A stretch of DNA of 64,000 nucleotides from Moniliophthora roreri (Eukaryota; Basidiomycota; Agaricomycetes; Agaricales; Marasmiaceae): assembly GCA_001466705.2 (NCBI GenBank), contig LATX02000001.1:248001-312000 (forward strand). The letters are read 5' to 3'. This document shows positions 12,071 to 23,211 of this stretch, piece after piece (position 1 is the first letter of the stretch; every line of letters begins with the position of its first letter). Under the pieces are notes generated by a model. It had not been told where the DNA came from, made no database searches, and worked only from the letters and a program-made list of their open reading frames with translations. A program made the translations under genes and the position numbers.

Positions 12071-13465
12071 ATGTCCAATGCAACCACTGCTGCCTCTTCC
12101 TCTTCTGCTTCTAGCAGCCAGTCAGCCCGAGTCCTGAGCCCTGTTCCTACTGTGTCAGAAGAAGGACAATATGGGGAGAACATCACCTACCTGAACAGTC
12201 TCAAGCTCAACCCCTACCAACTCCTTCACCTCTTTAATTCCGAACAGTATGACGACCAGATCTGAGCTGCTGCTGATCAGCACAACAGACTGGAACCCTG
12301 CATCAAAAGCCTGTTTTTCCTCAGGACCCAACAAAAGCTTTTCAAAAGGATTATTGAAAGCTGCAGTCTCAAGATTGCAAACCAAGTAATGTACACTTGC
12401 AATTATTAGTTGGGACTCTCAGGCCCCATCATGGCACCATCTACGTTTCTGTATCATCCCCACTTGTCCATGCCTCCTCCTGCAGATCCCTGAGCAATGT
12501 CGGAATACCCTGATCCCCCTCTCCTTCAGCCTCCTCAACCGACTCAGACAACGAACCGACGGGAATGGATATCCCCGTTCCGACATCACAGATACTCGGA
12601 GTCTCATCTCCAGACTCACTGCCGAACCCATGGTTGACGAAGCGGGACTCCCCGCTGCTACCCATTCCACCTCCAAACCCGATGACGCCCTCATTTATCC
12701 TGACCCCACTCCCAATCCCAATGTCAAGCCTAGGGTCAAGTCAGTCGACTCCAACAGCTCATCCCAACCCAGACCTTCGACCACCGTTGACCCTCTGAAG
12801 TCTTCAGATGCCTGAAGCCTCAGTTCCACTGGAAGGTGGAGCACATCCCCGCAGTTGGAGGGGAGGTCGCTCTCAAGGAGTCAGAGGACGTGGCCGAGGA
12901 CGAAGAACGGGAGAACCAAATTCCCGAAAGCGACGATGGCCCACTGATGCCCAGCTTGAGAAATCCGACTCTGGCCCCGACCCCGATGATGCAGCTTGTC
13001 GACCACGTCTCTGCCCTTTGTGCAGATTGGAGCACCATTTCGCCCGATATTGCCCACAGTACATGTGCTGTAGATGCTTCAAAACTCAACCTGGACATAC
13101 ATCTGGTCACTGCCCTGACCAACGAAGGTCTCGCTGTATTGCGCACTGAAGGTCTGATTCGAGCTCAGACACTCTGTCGGATGGTCACCGTTGTGATGAT
13201 GAACGAAACTATGATGACGAGCCCTACGACAATCTCAGCGGAAAATGTTGAGATGTTGACTGCTGAGTACGACAGGGACGCCCAGTTGTTATTCGTGGGA
13301 GAGGACCCTAAAAAGGTGAGGCTGCTTTCGGTCGAAGAACGGCAGGCTATGGGATGGCAGCCGAATTTCGACATCCCCTCAACGCCAAGGCTAGAAACCG
13401 TGGATGAGATGCCTGATATGTCATATGATTATGACATGGAATTGTACAGAGATAGTGAATCGTAG
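12071..13465 (+). pseudogene. extra ORF region of element B: two CCHC zinc knuckles and Arg/Gly-rich stretch
   Basis: This 1.4-kb block lies between the integrase and the 3' LTR. It opens MSNATTAASSSSASSSQSAR (12071) and is later spread over all three frames. The frame from 12808 has an RGRGRGRRTG basic stretch followed by CPLCRLEHHFARYC (perfect CX2CX4HX4C) and CCRCFKTQPGHTSGHC. The frame of 12071 reopens at 13240-13465 with LLSVEERQAMGWQPNF and an acidic end, YDYDMELYRDSES. At least two frameshifts and a TGA near 12263 break it. It looks like a second nucleic-acid-binding, gag-like protein. It is not part of pol, and I do not recognise a named family. Confidence 0.6.
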
Positions 13466-13504
13466 TGTTGGCAACACGGAGTTTGCCCCTTGTTGAGAGA
13501 GTAA

Positions 13505-13945
13505 TGTTACATTTCTTTTCTCTTTCTTCTCTATGCTTCTCCTTCTATCAGACCTATACACCTTCCCAGCCCCCATTTCCTTATCTTTCCACATGCTTCT
13601 ATTGTCATCGGACTCATACACATTTCCAGCCCCCCGTTTCCCTATCTTTTCTGTATTACTCATATTCCGGTGGACTCGGGAATTACTATCTAAACACCAA
13701 ACTTACCACTTTTACGTATGTAGCAAGTATTAGTCAGTTGTAACATATTTAAGCGCTCAAGCTAAGACTCAAAGTCTTCAGCTTGACCTGGTTTATACTA
13801 TCTTGTGTCAACACAACGATTGAACAGACCTCTGAACTTCAGCAACCACTAAACAAACTTGAACTTGAACTTAGAAGACTACTTGAATGGAGGTAACACT
13901 TCGCTAAGGTAGTTGAGTTGACGTTGTTGCGCAAGTAACGTAACA
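13505..13945 (+). repeat. 3' LTR of element B
   Basis: It is 441 bp, starts TGTTACATTT and ends GTAACGTAACA, followed by CCCAC (13946-13950), the right copy of the target duplication. Sequence just before it (TTGAGAGAGTAA) is only a weak polypurine tract. Confidence 0.92.
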
Positions 13946-15487
13946 CCCACAGTGTGTGTGGTATTACTGGAAACTCTACCTGAGGAAAGAAATCCTCTCT
14001 AAAGATTCCTGCTTCAGATTCCTCTCATGTGAAAGCCATTTCTTGTAGCTTCAATAAACAATGTAACAGCTTTCGTTCTTCAGGCAGAAGAAATCCCTCT
14101 GATGATTCTTGTCTATGACTTTCTTTCATTCTTCAGTATAAAGCACTGCTGGCGTGTATTCGGGTGGATTGGTGGGTAACTCGGGCATTCCTTCTAGAGG
14201 ATTTCCTGTAATATTTTGTTCAATTCAAAATTTGGAGGGTAACATAGCCTTGATTGGTTTAACTTTCTTAGCCACTGGTTTGTACTTCTTTTTGCTATAT
14301 GGCACTACAAAACCAGAGCCCTGGAACAGTGTCTTGCATACAGTGTATTGAGTCAGAGACTGAGTATCTGAGTCTTTACCTGACCAGTCACTCCATTTCA
14401 TTGATTGCCAGTCTATGCATTCTGCTAATGTTTGTTCTCATAGCCCATTTACCTCTTTGGCTCTCTCCAGAGCAGCCTTTGCTGCCACTTTCCTCTGTTT
14501 GATTTTTTTCTATTACTTTCTTTCTTGTTTCTTCCATTGTGTGCTCCACCCTCCACTGACTCTTGTATTGATTTTCTTTTGTTTTATGGTTTTCTCAGAC
14601 TTTTGCTCCCATCAAGAACTGTTGAATCAGCCTGTTCAACTCACTATCCTTGTTTCCATCTCCTGTATATGCTATCATCACATATGCTTTGGCTAGTTCT
14701 TCAGAGTGGAATTGCTTGCCAGTACTAGGTAACTTATAGCCCATAAGCACTACTTTGCTTGTTTCCGTGAGCTCAAACTGTAAGGCTACCTCTCCCTGTT
14801 GGCTAATCAGATTCTTGAGGTCTGAAAATTTACCTCTTCCTCCATTTGAGGAGATGCTGGTTCTTCAACTATAGGTTTGACATCTTTGTGCTGCGGAGGC
14901 CAATACGACCCTCGTTTAAATGTAGGAAGTGTAACTCTCCACTTGGTATTTGGACATGTAAGCTCTAGTTCAGTATCTTCCCCATTGTTTAATACTTTTG
15001 TATTTGCTAGAGTATTGAATGGTCGACCTAGCAACACTTGATATGGTGCACCATCAACTATATGCACTTGTAAGTACAGGACTATCTCTCCAAACTTGAA
15101 GGGCACATTTCTAGCTAGGCTCCATGTAGAGTTGAGTCCACTGTTCAACAATTGCATGCATATAACTGTATCAGGATCCCAGGTCAAGTCTAGGCTTTTA
15201 GCAATCCATGTATCTATAGAGATTATTTGTGATCCAGTGTCTAGAACCACTTCTACCATGACACTACTCCCATTGACTTTCGGAAATATTACCCTGAGTC
15301 CTTCAGTCATGGAAGCTACTATTGTTAGCACCTTTTTCACTCCATCTGGACAATCCACAATATCCACATTGAATCAACAGGATCCAACTGAACCACCACT
15401 CCTGTGGGCATATCCCCTACAGGCTCGGTTAAAACTTTGAACATTTCTGAAGTATGTATTTCATCAATATTGACGAATATTTCTTTT
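13946..15487 (-). pseudogene. element O protease and protease-RT linker
   Basis: On the minus strand 15367-14807 reads FPKVNGSSVMVEVVLDTGSQ (aspartic protease D-T-G), LARNVPFKFGEIVLYLQVH and YQVLLGRPFNTLANT, typical of the retropepsin domain of Agaricomycete gypsy elements. An open frame with KVLTEPVGDMPTGVVVQLD continues to the border of the inverted-repeat element at 15488, one frame off the protease. 14806-13951 is the linker to RT, with SEELAKAYVMIAYTGDG and many stops. gag of this element is not visible here. Confidence 0.75.
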
Positions 15488-16234
15488 CACTACATATGAG
15501 GTGTTCTTTTAACATAGTATTCTGATTGAGAAAACACTTAATCTTCTTGCAAAGAGAATTTTTATAAAACCATATATAAATTCTAAATTTCAATTGTGTC
15601 CTCTCAACAAGAATATGCCTGGAGAATACTAAATTTTCAGCAGCAAAAGATATGGAATTTTCAAATTCTGAGAATTAATAGATAATACAACATATTAGAA
15701 TAATTTCCATACTGAGAAAACATTAAATTTTCTCTGGTTGAAAATGCTCAGAAATTGCTAATAAGATAAGATAAAAATTCCACACTTTCTATTGTGGGAA
15801 AGTCAGAGAAAACACTAGGAAAACACTAGGAAAATGGTAGGAAAATGATGTGAAAATACTATATTTTAAAGCAGTTTTTAGATAATTTTCACATAGTTTT
15901 CCTTTTGTATTTAACATGTTTTCTTTAATATAAAATTCAAAATCTTATATTTATTTTCTAAATGTTTTCTCACTATTTTATAAGGCAGAAAATTTAGTAT
16001 ATTTGTAATTAGAAAATTAAAGGATAATTCTATAATTTCATTATTATAAAATAATAAAAAAACACAGACTCTTCTGGAAATTAAAATCCAGAGTATGCTT
16101 GCTGTTTTCAATATGTGATGATAACTTGAAACTAATAGAATTTTCTGAGTGTTGTCTGGAAGCAAATATATAGTAGTATTCTGAGTGTATTTCCTTTGTA
16201 TTAATAGCATAAAAAGAACACCTTGTACATAGTG
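15488..16234. mobile_element. AT-rich element with about 23-bp terminal inverted repeats
   Basis: The left end CACTACATATGAGGTGTTCT and the right end, reverse-complemented, CACTATGTACAAGGTGTTCT match in 16 of 20 positions and continue with TTT. The interior is about 75-80% A+T and has no credible ORF. On both outer sides (15487 leftwards, 16235 rightwards) the minus strand reads as open protein sequence, so the element seems to have interrupted element O. The ends begin CACTA but the 3-bp flanks (TTT and GGT) do not match, so family assignment is open. It is non-autonomous, MITE-sized (747 bp). Confidence 0.6.
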
Positions 16235-16351
16235 GGTGCTGTTCTAATCATTGGGATTTGCTCTTAAAGGCATTTCTGGGGTAACTACGGGAAGAAATTT
16301 GAGAAAAATGTCCCAAATTCTCCAAGACTTAGCAAACTATGTCTTTAATGC
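16235..16351 (-). other. short stretch of possible element O coding remnant
   Basis: The minus strand reads SWRIWDIFLKFLPVV and TPEMPLRANPND without a stop over some 30 codons. It sits between the AT-rich element and the LTR at 16352. It is possibly gag of element O, but too short to be sure. Confidence 0.3.
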
Positions 16352-16557
16352 TGTGAGGGTCAGACCGGTCTGTGAGACAGTAAAGAGTCTGGGCCTCTGT
16401 TAAGGACTGAAGACAAGGTTACAAGGTTCATTGAGAGGAGCTGAAGTAAAGAGTTGATTTGACTAAGAAATAAGGTATTTACAAGTCTTCTTAAATACTC
16501 ATACTGTAGTTAAGATATCAAATGTGAGTGAAACGAGTATGGAATAGGATGAGGACG
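16352..16557 (-). repeat. 3' LTR of element C
   Basis: It aligns end to end with 22286-22491. On the minus strand it starts CGTCCTCATCC (TGTACTCATCC in the other copy) and ends CCCTCACA. It holds the exact sequence TAGTCAAATCAA (sense; plus positions 16454-16465) that the primer site at 22272-22283 would pair with. Confidence 0.88.
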
Positions 16558-16874
16558 AGTGAAATAAATATTAGCAGAAGGTGCACGGGTGATGTGGATA
16601 AAGAGTGATCATGTACAGTGGCACCTGTCCAATATCGTTGTGGCATATGTTCTATAGCAGGGATGATTAATAGGCCATCGTTGTCGAATGTGTTGAATGG
16701 AGGTAGGTGTCGTCCATATGTTTTTAATTCATGATAAGAAAGGAGAAGGTCTCGTTGCATGTCGGTAACTAGAATGACTACTCCATTGATCTCGAGAAAG
16801 TGTTTGAGTGGTAAAGCTAGTGGCAATTCCATGTGCATAGTCGGGAATTCGAATAGTGAGTCCTCTACTCTCAA
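16518..16874 (-). pseudogene. C-terminal extension or small ORF downstream of element C integrase
   Basis: A 118-codon open frame directly after the integrase stop (TGA at 16871) reads VEDSLFEFPTMHMELPLAL, NGVVILVTDMQRDLLLSYHE and IIPAIEHMPQRYW and runs into the LTR. It starts at a non-ATG codon and is in another frame than pol, so it may be the old C-terminus of pol behind a frameshift, or a separate small ORF. I recognise no domain. Confidence 0.4.
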
Positions 16875-19800
16875 CCTGGTATTATAGGATCGAGCCTCAG
16901 AGCAGGCTGTAAAACCTGACCAGACCTAGTTGTGGTGTGCACAGGCATCGTATAATTTGTTTTGGGATTGATCAAAACATTTTTCAGTGATGTCGGTCTG
17001 ACAGGGATCGATTTGTCAACACTATCTTCAGATGACGAAGTAACCGGTGCTTCATCTGAGTTGTTGAAAGTCAAACGTTGTTGAAACAAGATATTGTTTG
17101 GTTGTGAAGCTTGGGGGTGTCTATGGTGGAACCTATTGATGGTTTCATCCAAGTTTGAGGGAATATCCGAGAGTGGAATCCACAAGTCCTCTGATTGATC
17201 CGTTTCACAGAAGTGTACGAGGTACTCATATGTCTTGCCAATCTTTCGTGAGTCCTTGATGCTTTTGATCATCATGGGGGTTTCATCTAATTGGATATGA
17301 ATTGGGTTAGAGTGAGGATGAAATTCGGAAGGATCCTTGTAGGGCTCCAGTAGCAAAACATGGAAAACTGGATGTAAGCAGGATAGGTAAGACGGTAATT
17401 TGAGCTTGTACACGTTGGTGTCGTGAATCCTCTTCTCAATTAGATAAGAACCAAGTTTACGATGGTCCAATTTCTGAGAAGAGCACGTTGTTTTAATATT
17501 TCGACATAAGAGCCAAACTAGTTGTCCTTCATGAAGTTCTGGTGCGGGTTTTCTATTTTTGTTGTAAAAATGCCCTTGTGCATCTTGGGCATGCTGAAGG
17601 TTCACTTTCAGTTCCTCATGAATAATCTTGAGTCGTTCGGCGAGATCTTTGGCTGCTGGGACACTAGATTGCTCTGTGATTCAAGGTTTGAAGGTAGGAT
17701 GGTAGCTAAGGTTTGCAAAGAAAGGGGTCTGTTGCATGGAAGCGTTCTCGAGATTATTGAATGAGAATTCAGCTAGTGGCAGATAATTGACCCAGTCATC
17801 TTGGTGATATGAATAATATGACCAGAGATAAATTTCCAGAACTTGGTTTGATCTTTCCGTGAGTCTGTCTGTTTGGGGATGATAAGCAGTTGAAGTTCTG
17901 ATGTCCGTTTGGAGAAGGGACATGAGTTCTTGCCAAAACTTCGATATGAACAACTTGTCACGGTTGGAAACGATAGAAGTGGGAAGACCATGGAGTTGGA
18001 AAATTTGATCAAGAAAAGTCCATGCAAGTTGGGAAGCCGTAATGCTTTCGTTACATGGAATGAAGTGCACAGCGTGTGTGAAACGATCACAAACGACCCA
18101 TATGGAATCATGAGTCTGGGAAATAGAGAGCTTGGTGATGAAATCCATAGTTATATGTTGCCATGGGCAATCTGGAATTTCTAGCGGATGTAGGAGGCTG
18201 TAAGGCTTATGATGTTCTAACTTGGTTTGGGGGCAAGTATCACATGCTTCGATGTAATTGTGTATGTATGTACTCATTCCAGGCCATGAGTAATCACAGA
18301 AAATGAGTCTCTCTGTTCGTCGATGTCCTGGGTGTCCCCCAATCAGCGAGTTGTGTCGTGAGAAGAGAATTTCCCGATGTAGTGAAGGAGGGACATAGAG
18401 TCGACCCTTGTGGAACACTAGACCGTGAGTTGTGGTAAAATCAGAATTGCCAGTGGCTAAAGCTTCTTTCCAGACATCATCCTCCTTGAACGCAGATTTG
18501 AAGTGTTCTAGAGTTTCTGTATTGTCAACAGAAAGTGTGGTTACTGCGCTGAGTGTTGAGGCTGACAAACTGTGGGGAATTTCGAATTGTCTGGAAATTA
18601 GGTGCTCAATGTTTTTGGGTTTGAGAAGTGTCTGATGTTGGGCTGTGAGGTGTTCATCTCCTGTTTGAGGTGCAAAATCGGGCCAACGTGATGCAGCGTC
18701 AGCTATATTGAGTTTTCCCGGGGCCCAATCGAGTTTAAAGTCAAATTCAGAGAGAAACATCCCCCACTGTCTTGTCTTCTGTTCAACAATCGCAAAGTCA
18801 TGAAGTAGACGAGGTTTTTGTGGTCACAAATTACTAATATGGGAAAGGGCAAGCCTAGAAGCCAGTGCCGATGTTCACAAAAGGTTTCAACTATTGCAAG
18901 AAGTTCCTTATCATATACATCATAGTTGATTTCTGTGGGGGCGAATTTTTGGGAGAAAAATGATATAGAGTGTAGGTCTCCGTTCTCATCTGCTTGTTGG
19001 ATGATCCCAGATAGCGTGAAGTCAGAGCCATCTGTGGAAACATAGCATGGAGCATGAGGATTGAAGTGGCAAAGAACTGGAGCTGAGGTGAAACAGCATT
19101 TAATTAACTCTTCAAAGCTGTCTTGACATTCGTCTGAGAAGTTAAAGGTGATAGACTTTTTCATGAGAGCTGTTAACAGAAGAGTGATGTGTGAATAATC
19201 ATGGATGAATCATCGATAGAAGTTTGTAAAGCCTAGAAATGATTGTAGGTCTTTCAACTTCTGTGGTTGTGGCCAAGAAAGAATGGTGTCGAGTTTCTTC
19301 GGATTCATTGAGATGCCTTGAGCACTGACGATGTAACCTAAGTATTTGACTTCACTTTTGTCGAACCCACACTTCTTTGCGTTGGTACACAAATTAGCAT
19401 TGTGCAGGCATTCCAGAATGAGTCAGATGTGCTGATCGTGCTCTTCTTGGGTTTTGGAGAATATGAGGATGTCGTCTAGGTACATGACACATACAATGCC
19501 AAGGATGTCTCGTAAAACATTTTGTATGAATGATTGCCATGCTGCAGGGGCATTCATAAGGCCATAAGGGACGATTAGATGTTTGAAAAGTCCTAAATGG
19601 GTTCTAAAGGCAGTCTTCCACTTGTTGCCTTCACTGATATGCAAATGACTGTATGTGCTTTTGAGGTCGATGACAGTGAAAATTTTGCAGCCTTGAACTG
19701 AATCAAGGAGGTCATCTACAAGTGGAAGAGGAAACCAGTTTTTCTTTGTGATTGAGTTGAGACCTCTAAAATAAACACAGAGTCATATTTCGCCAGTTTT

Positions 19801-20385
19801 CTTTCATGTGAATAGTACAGGTGCACCAGCCGATGAGGTAGATGGTCTAATATGCCCCTGTTTGAAATTCGTATGGACATATTCAGCTACTGCTTCTCAT
19901 TCCTGAGGAGTAAGCTTATACATGGGTCCGAATGGAGGCGTGGTTCCTTCCTCTAACTTGATATCGATGTCATATGGTTGGTGATCTGGTAGCTTTTCAA
20001 AGTCTTGAGGATTGAAGACCATGTCTGCAAAATCTGTATACTTGTTCGGTATGTATTTCAGGTAATTGTTTTCCAGAACCTGATCGGGAGGCTTGGGCAG
20101 AGGAGCCTGTGGAGTTGTGCCATCGGGCTCAGGATTTGTTGAATAGGAGTTAATATATGTCAGGGTAGTATTATCGAAGAACCAGAGCAGCTGTACTGAA
20201 CTTGGATTGTTCCTGGTGATATGTTTGAATTTGCACTGGCTGACAATTTTGACATTTGGTGACGAGTTTGGAGATGTGAGGAAATCTGTAGCAGTGGGAA
20301 ACTTGTCATGCACTGAGAAGCTAGACAGGTTCAATTGCGCTAGAGTGGACAAGAACGTGGTGTGTGGCTTAGGGTGTAGCAGCAA
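16871..20385 (-). pseudogene. element C RT, RNase H and integrase
   Basis: From 20385 leftwards: TPPFGPMYKLTPQE, then RT with GLNSITKKNWFPLPLV, TAFRTHLGLFKHLIVPYGL and an intact MYLDDILIFS box (about 19490), and GFTNFYR. RNase H (19164-18703) has APCYVSTDGSDFTLSG, INYDVYDKELLAIV and CDHKNLVYF. Integrase (18760-17681) has GHPGHRRTERLI, CDTCPQTK, MDFITKLSIS, VSNRDKLF and AEFSFNNLEN. The C-terminal part (17605-16871) has YLVHFCETDQSEDLW, a chromodomain-like motif, and ends TTRSGQVLQPALRLD. Stops near 19897, 19806, 19786, 19427 and 19208 are all TGA. Damage is light compared with elements O and D. Confidence 0.88.
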
Positions 20386-20388
20386 GGT

Positions 20389-21225
20389 TCATAAATCAAC
20401 CTTAGGGATTGTATTGGGAAATTTATATGTGATCCAGGTACTAGGTGATGCACTGGAGAGACCAAGGCCTTCAACATGCAATATTCTGATGGTGCTGAGG
20501 TTCAGAGTGTGTGGAGGACCAAAGCCCTTTGCATATACCGTGATAGGAGAGATGACATCACAGCATTTGAACGTGAGAGATGAATCTGCCCAGTCAATGC
20601 TTGGGTTGTGACGCCACAGCCAGTCAAGGCCTAATATAATTGGGTAGTTGACAGACACTACCATGAGAGATGTGTTCTAGATGGGAAGAAATGAAAAGTT
20701 GGGTGGTGATGTCTTGGGTAATCAATCCAGACGCTATGGGATGGTCGTCTACAGCCGTAATTGGACTAGGAACGTCTCTCTGCCTGCAAGGGACTGCATG
20801 CCTGAGAGAGAATTTGTCGGATATGCATGAATTAGTTGCGCCACAATCGACCAATGCGTAAGTGGAGATGGATTTATTAGGAAGTCTTAGTCTGACAGAG
20901 ATAATAAAATGCTGAGATGGAAAATGTATGGCGTGGATGAAGATGGGAGCAATGGTATTAGTGAGGGAGTAAGTGCCATCAGTATGGCGGGTATAGGTAG
21001 CATCCAGTTTGCTAGAATGAGTCCCAACATCCACCAAATGCTCTGGGACTTGGGAACATTTGGTTAAGCTTTTCCCAAGGAAGCAGCTTTCTGCTTCTTG
21101 AGATATGCTCTCTTGGCCTTCTTGGACATGTTCAGGCATTCTTTGACTTGGTGAGAGTTCCCTCCACAATACATGCAGAGGCCTTTCCCTCTACGGCACT
21201 CTCGTTCGGCTTTTGTAAGTGGTTC
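20389..21225 (-). pseudogene. element C nucleocapsid knuckle and protease
   Basis: CMYCGGNSHQVKEC (CX2CX4HX4C; about 21175-21135) is the nucleocapsid knuckle. Protease follows: YALVDCGATNSCISD (D-C-G-A in place of D-S-G-A) near 20850 and, after a frame slip near 20640, IILGLDWLWRHNPSIDW. A TGA at 21226-21228 separates this part from upstream gag. Confidence 0.75.
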
Positions 21226-22146
21226 TCAAGGTTTGGAGACTTTAGTGGCGTCGATTTCCAGTGGTTCACCAGATGAGGGCATGGTCGTAGGGATGGAAGG
21301 GATGTTATTGGGCTCTGTATCATTGGAAGTTTTGGGTTTGCCATTTGGTTTGTAATCCTTCTTCTTTTCTCGGTCTTGTTCATGAATCTGATCATCAATC
21401 TTGGTGATGAGGTCACAGTACTCTTTGAATTTGGTTGGTTGAGTGGTTTTTGAAACAAAGGTGATGGCATCCTTAACAGATGTCTTAAGGTGTCCGTATA
21501 GCATGTGAATTTTCGAGGTGTCGGTGAGGTCGAGGTGGATAACCCACTCATTGAACCAGGCAATGTATTGGGCTGCTGATCCGGTTTGATATAGATCATC
21601 GAGTTTACTTTGGGCAGTAGCAACTATGTTCGAGTCTCCGAAATGTTTCTTGAAACTCTCTGTGAATTTTGTGAAGTCATCGAGGAGTGTCCTGTTATTC
21701 AGCTTGACGGAGTTGTACCATTCCTTTGGTGCTCCAGAGCCAAGGTAAGTGGAGAAGTACAGGCATTTGTCATGATCGGACACTAGGGAGCGGCATGAGA
21801 GCTAGATCGCATTTTTGATGTCCTAGAGGAATTGGGTAATGGAGGAAGCCTTTCCATCAAAAATCTTTGGCTCTTTGAATTTAGGGACACCCTTCGGTCT
21901 GTCATCTGGAGCTCGAAGTTGAGTAAGGTGGGTGGCTATAGTGTTCAAGGAGTGAAGCATTGCTCCTTCTCTTTGCTGCATGGACCTGAGGGAGACACCG
22001 ATCTGGCTGACAGTCTGGTAGATACTGTACAAGTCAGTCTATGTTACCGTCAGGGGATCTGGGTGTTCTTTGGTCGGGATCCATCCTGGAGGAACGAATT
22101 GGGACTGCTGTTGATTGGTACCATCAAAATTACCGGGAACAGACAT
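21226..22146 (-). pseudogene. element C gag
   Basis: The ATG at 22144-22146 opens MSVPGNFDGTNQQQSQFVPP. The frame continues LYSIYQTVSQIGVSLRSMQQ, PKFKEPKIFDGKASSITQFL and, from 21783, KCLYFSTYLGSGAPKEW and YIAWFNEWVIHLDLTD: a typical gypsy capsid. Stops: TAG near 22033 and two TAGs at about 21826-21803, compatible with lost Trp or Gln codons. Confidence 0.8.
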
Positions 22147-22271
22147 GATCGCGAGAGGGAATTAATGGATATGAGGAAATTTGAATTGTCAAGATTTGGG
22201 ATGGAGGGAAAAAGATAAAGTGACAGAATGTTAGAGATAATAGGGTAACAGAAGTATGAGGCTGTATTTGG

Positions 22272-22283
22272 TAGTCAAATCAA
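22272..22283 (-). other. predicted self-primer binding site of element C
   Basis: On the minus (sense) strand TTGATTTGACTA starts 2 nt after the 5' LTR. It is the exact 12-nt complement of TAGTCAAATCAA in the 3' LTR; the 5' LTR copy reads TAGTTGAATCAA (two changes). Confidence 0.65.
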
Positions 22284-22285
22284 AC

Positions 22286-22491
22286 TGTGAGGGTCAGACC
22301 GGTCTGCGAGATGGTAAAGGGTCTGGGCCTCTGTTAAGGACTGAAGATGAGGTTATGAGGTTCGTTGAGAGAAGCTGAAGTAAAGAGTTGATTCAACTAA
22401 GGAATAAGGTATTTACAAGTCTTCTTAAATACTCATACTGTAGTTAAGATATCAAATGTGAGTGAAACAAGTACAGAATAGGATGAGTACA
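22286..22491 (-). repeat. 5' LTR of element C
   Basis: It is the 206-bp partner of 16352-16557. On the minus strand it begins TGTACTCATCC (22491) and ends CCCTCACA (22286), so the TG...CA ends are intact. Confidence 0.9.
22388..22431 (-). promoter_or_regulatory. element C LTR core promoter
   Basis: On the sense strand TATTTAAG starts at 22431 and the self-priming stretch TAGTTGAATCAA starts at 22399, exactly 32 nt later, the same spacing as in element B. The RNA 5' end is predicted to fall there. Confidence 0.55.
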
Positions 22492-23210
22492 TGGCCAGAC
22501 ATTAATAGACACCTTGTCTCAAAAGCCAATTGATACCCAACCTAAGATCTGGAAAGCAGCCCTTGTATGAAAACAGTTGGTAATTGCTTGGAATGATTGA
22601 AAAACATCAGACCATGCTTCAAAAACTCATCCAGTGATAAAACAAATTACAGGGCAAGTCAGCCAGAGTTCCATAAACCGCTTGGAACATTGGGTTGGTG
22701 AGCATGAGCACCCACAGGAAGGGAGCGTGAAGTGTTCAACAGTGATAGTTCATGATATGTAGTACCCGACGGTGGATGCAGGTGAGCAAGAAGCTGTCAA
22801 CGGTGCCATAGAAGTCATGAGTCCAGTTGCTAAATGGGCCTGCTTCGAACTCACTGGGAAATGCAAATATCTCACCCAGTTACAGAATGATGACAGGGCA
22901 GGGTTCCCAGGCCGTTTGATTGCTACAGAAAAGGAGAAGAGGAAGAACGCCGAATGTGAGGCTGCAGGTGCTGGTCATGGTCGTGGTAGCGGAGGTGTTT
23001 TGACCTAAATGCCTATTATAAGTGAAAATTTGGCTCTATAGTTATTCTGTAAATTATGCATACCTTTCCATGAAATTCTAACTGGTGTTGGTGGTGTATT
23101 GGGATGTGTCTTGGGAGAGGAGTTTTTGCTCCTGTCGGCGCGCAGAGCATCAGCAAAATGGACACCTAAATATAATAAATTATAATGTATTTTGCTGATT
23201 TTATTTAGTT
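22492..23210. other. no recognisable gene
   Basis: A 78-codon ORF at 22772-23008 on + (EVMSPVAKWACFELTGKCKY) matches nothing I know and has no supporting splice sites. A single N is at 23557 further on. Confidence 0.3.
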
Positions 23211-23211
23211 C

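Larger units (their letters stand above)
6132..13945 (+). mobile_element. complete plus-strand Ty3/gypsy element B, nested in element O
   Basis: Two LTRs of exactly 441 bp (6132-6572 and 13505-13945) are flanked by the duplicated target CCCAC. Inside lie a self-complementary primer site, gag with one CCHC knuckle, protease-RT-RNase H-integrase, and an extra ORF region of 1.4 kb with two further zinc knuckles before the 3' LTR. The first LTR dinucleotide has decayed (TT instead of TG). gag is split by a solo LTR (7772-8323). In-frame stops and frameshifts make the copy non-autonomous today. LTR similarity remains high, so the insertion is younger than element O. Confidence 0.93.
16352..22491 (-). 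mobile_element. complete minus-strand Ty3/gypsy element C
   Basis: Two LTRs of exactly 206 bp (16352-16557 and 22286-22491) bracket gag, protease, RT, RNase H and integrase, all on the minus strand. No matching target duplication is seen (AATGC on the left, TGGCC on the right), so one flank may have changed or the ends recombined. No clear polypurine tract lies next to the 3' LTR. RT keeps the YLDD box, but several TGA stops and small frameshifts interrupt the frames. Confidence 0.92.

Noticed and set aside
15488..16234. Calling the AT-rich element a definite CACTA transposon
   Set aside because: Ends start CACTA but the 3-bp flanks TTT and GGT differ, so the superfamily is not proven.
16352..22491. 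Target duplication for element C
   Set aside because: AATGC on the left and TGGCC on the right do not match; I report the element without one.
22772..23008. 78-codon plus ORF as a gene
   Set aside because: No recognisable motif, in a repeat-rich region, no splice or promoter signals.
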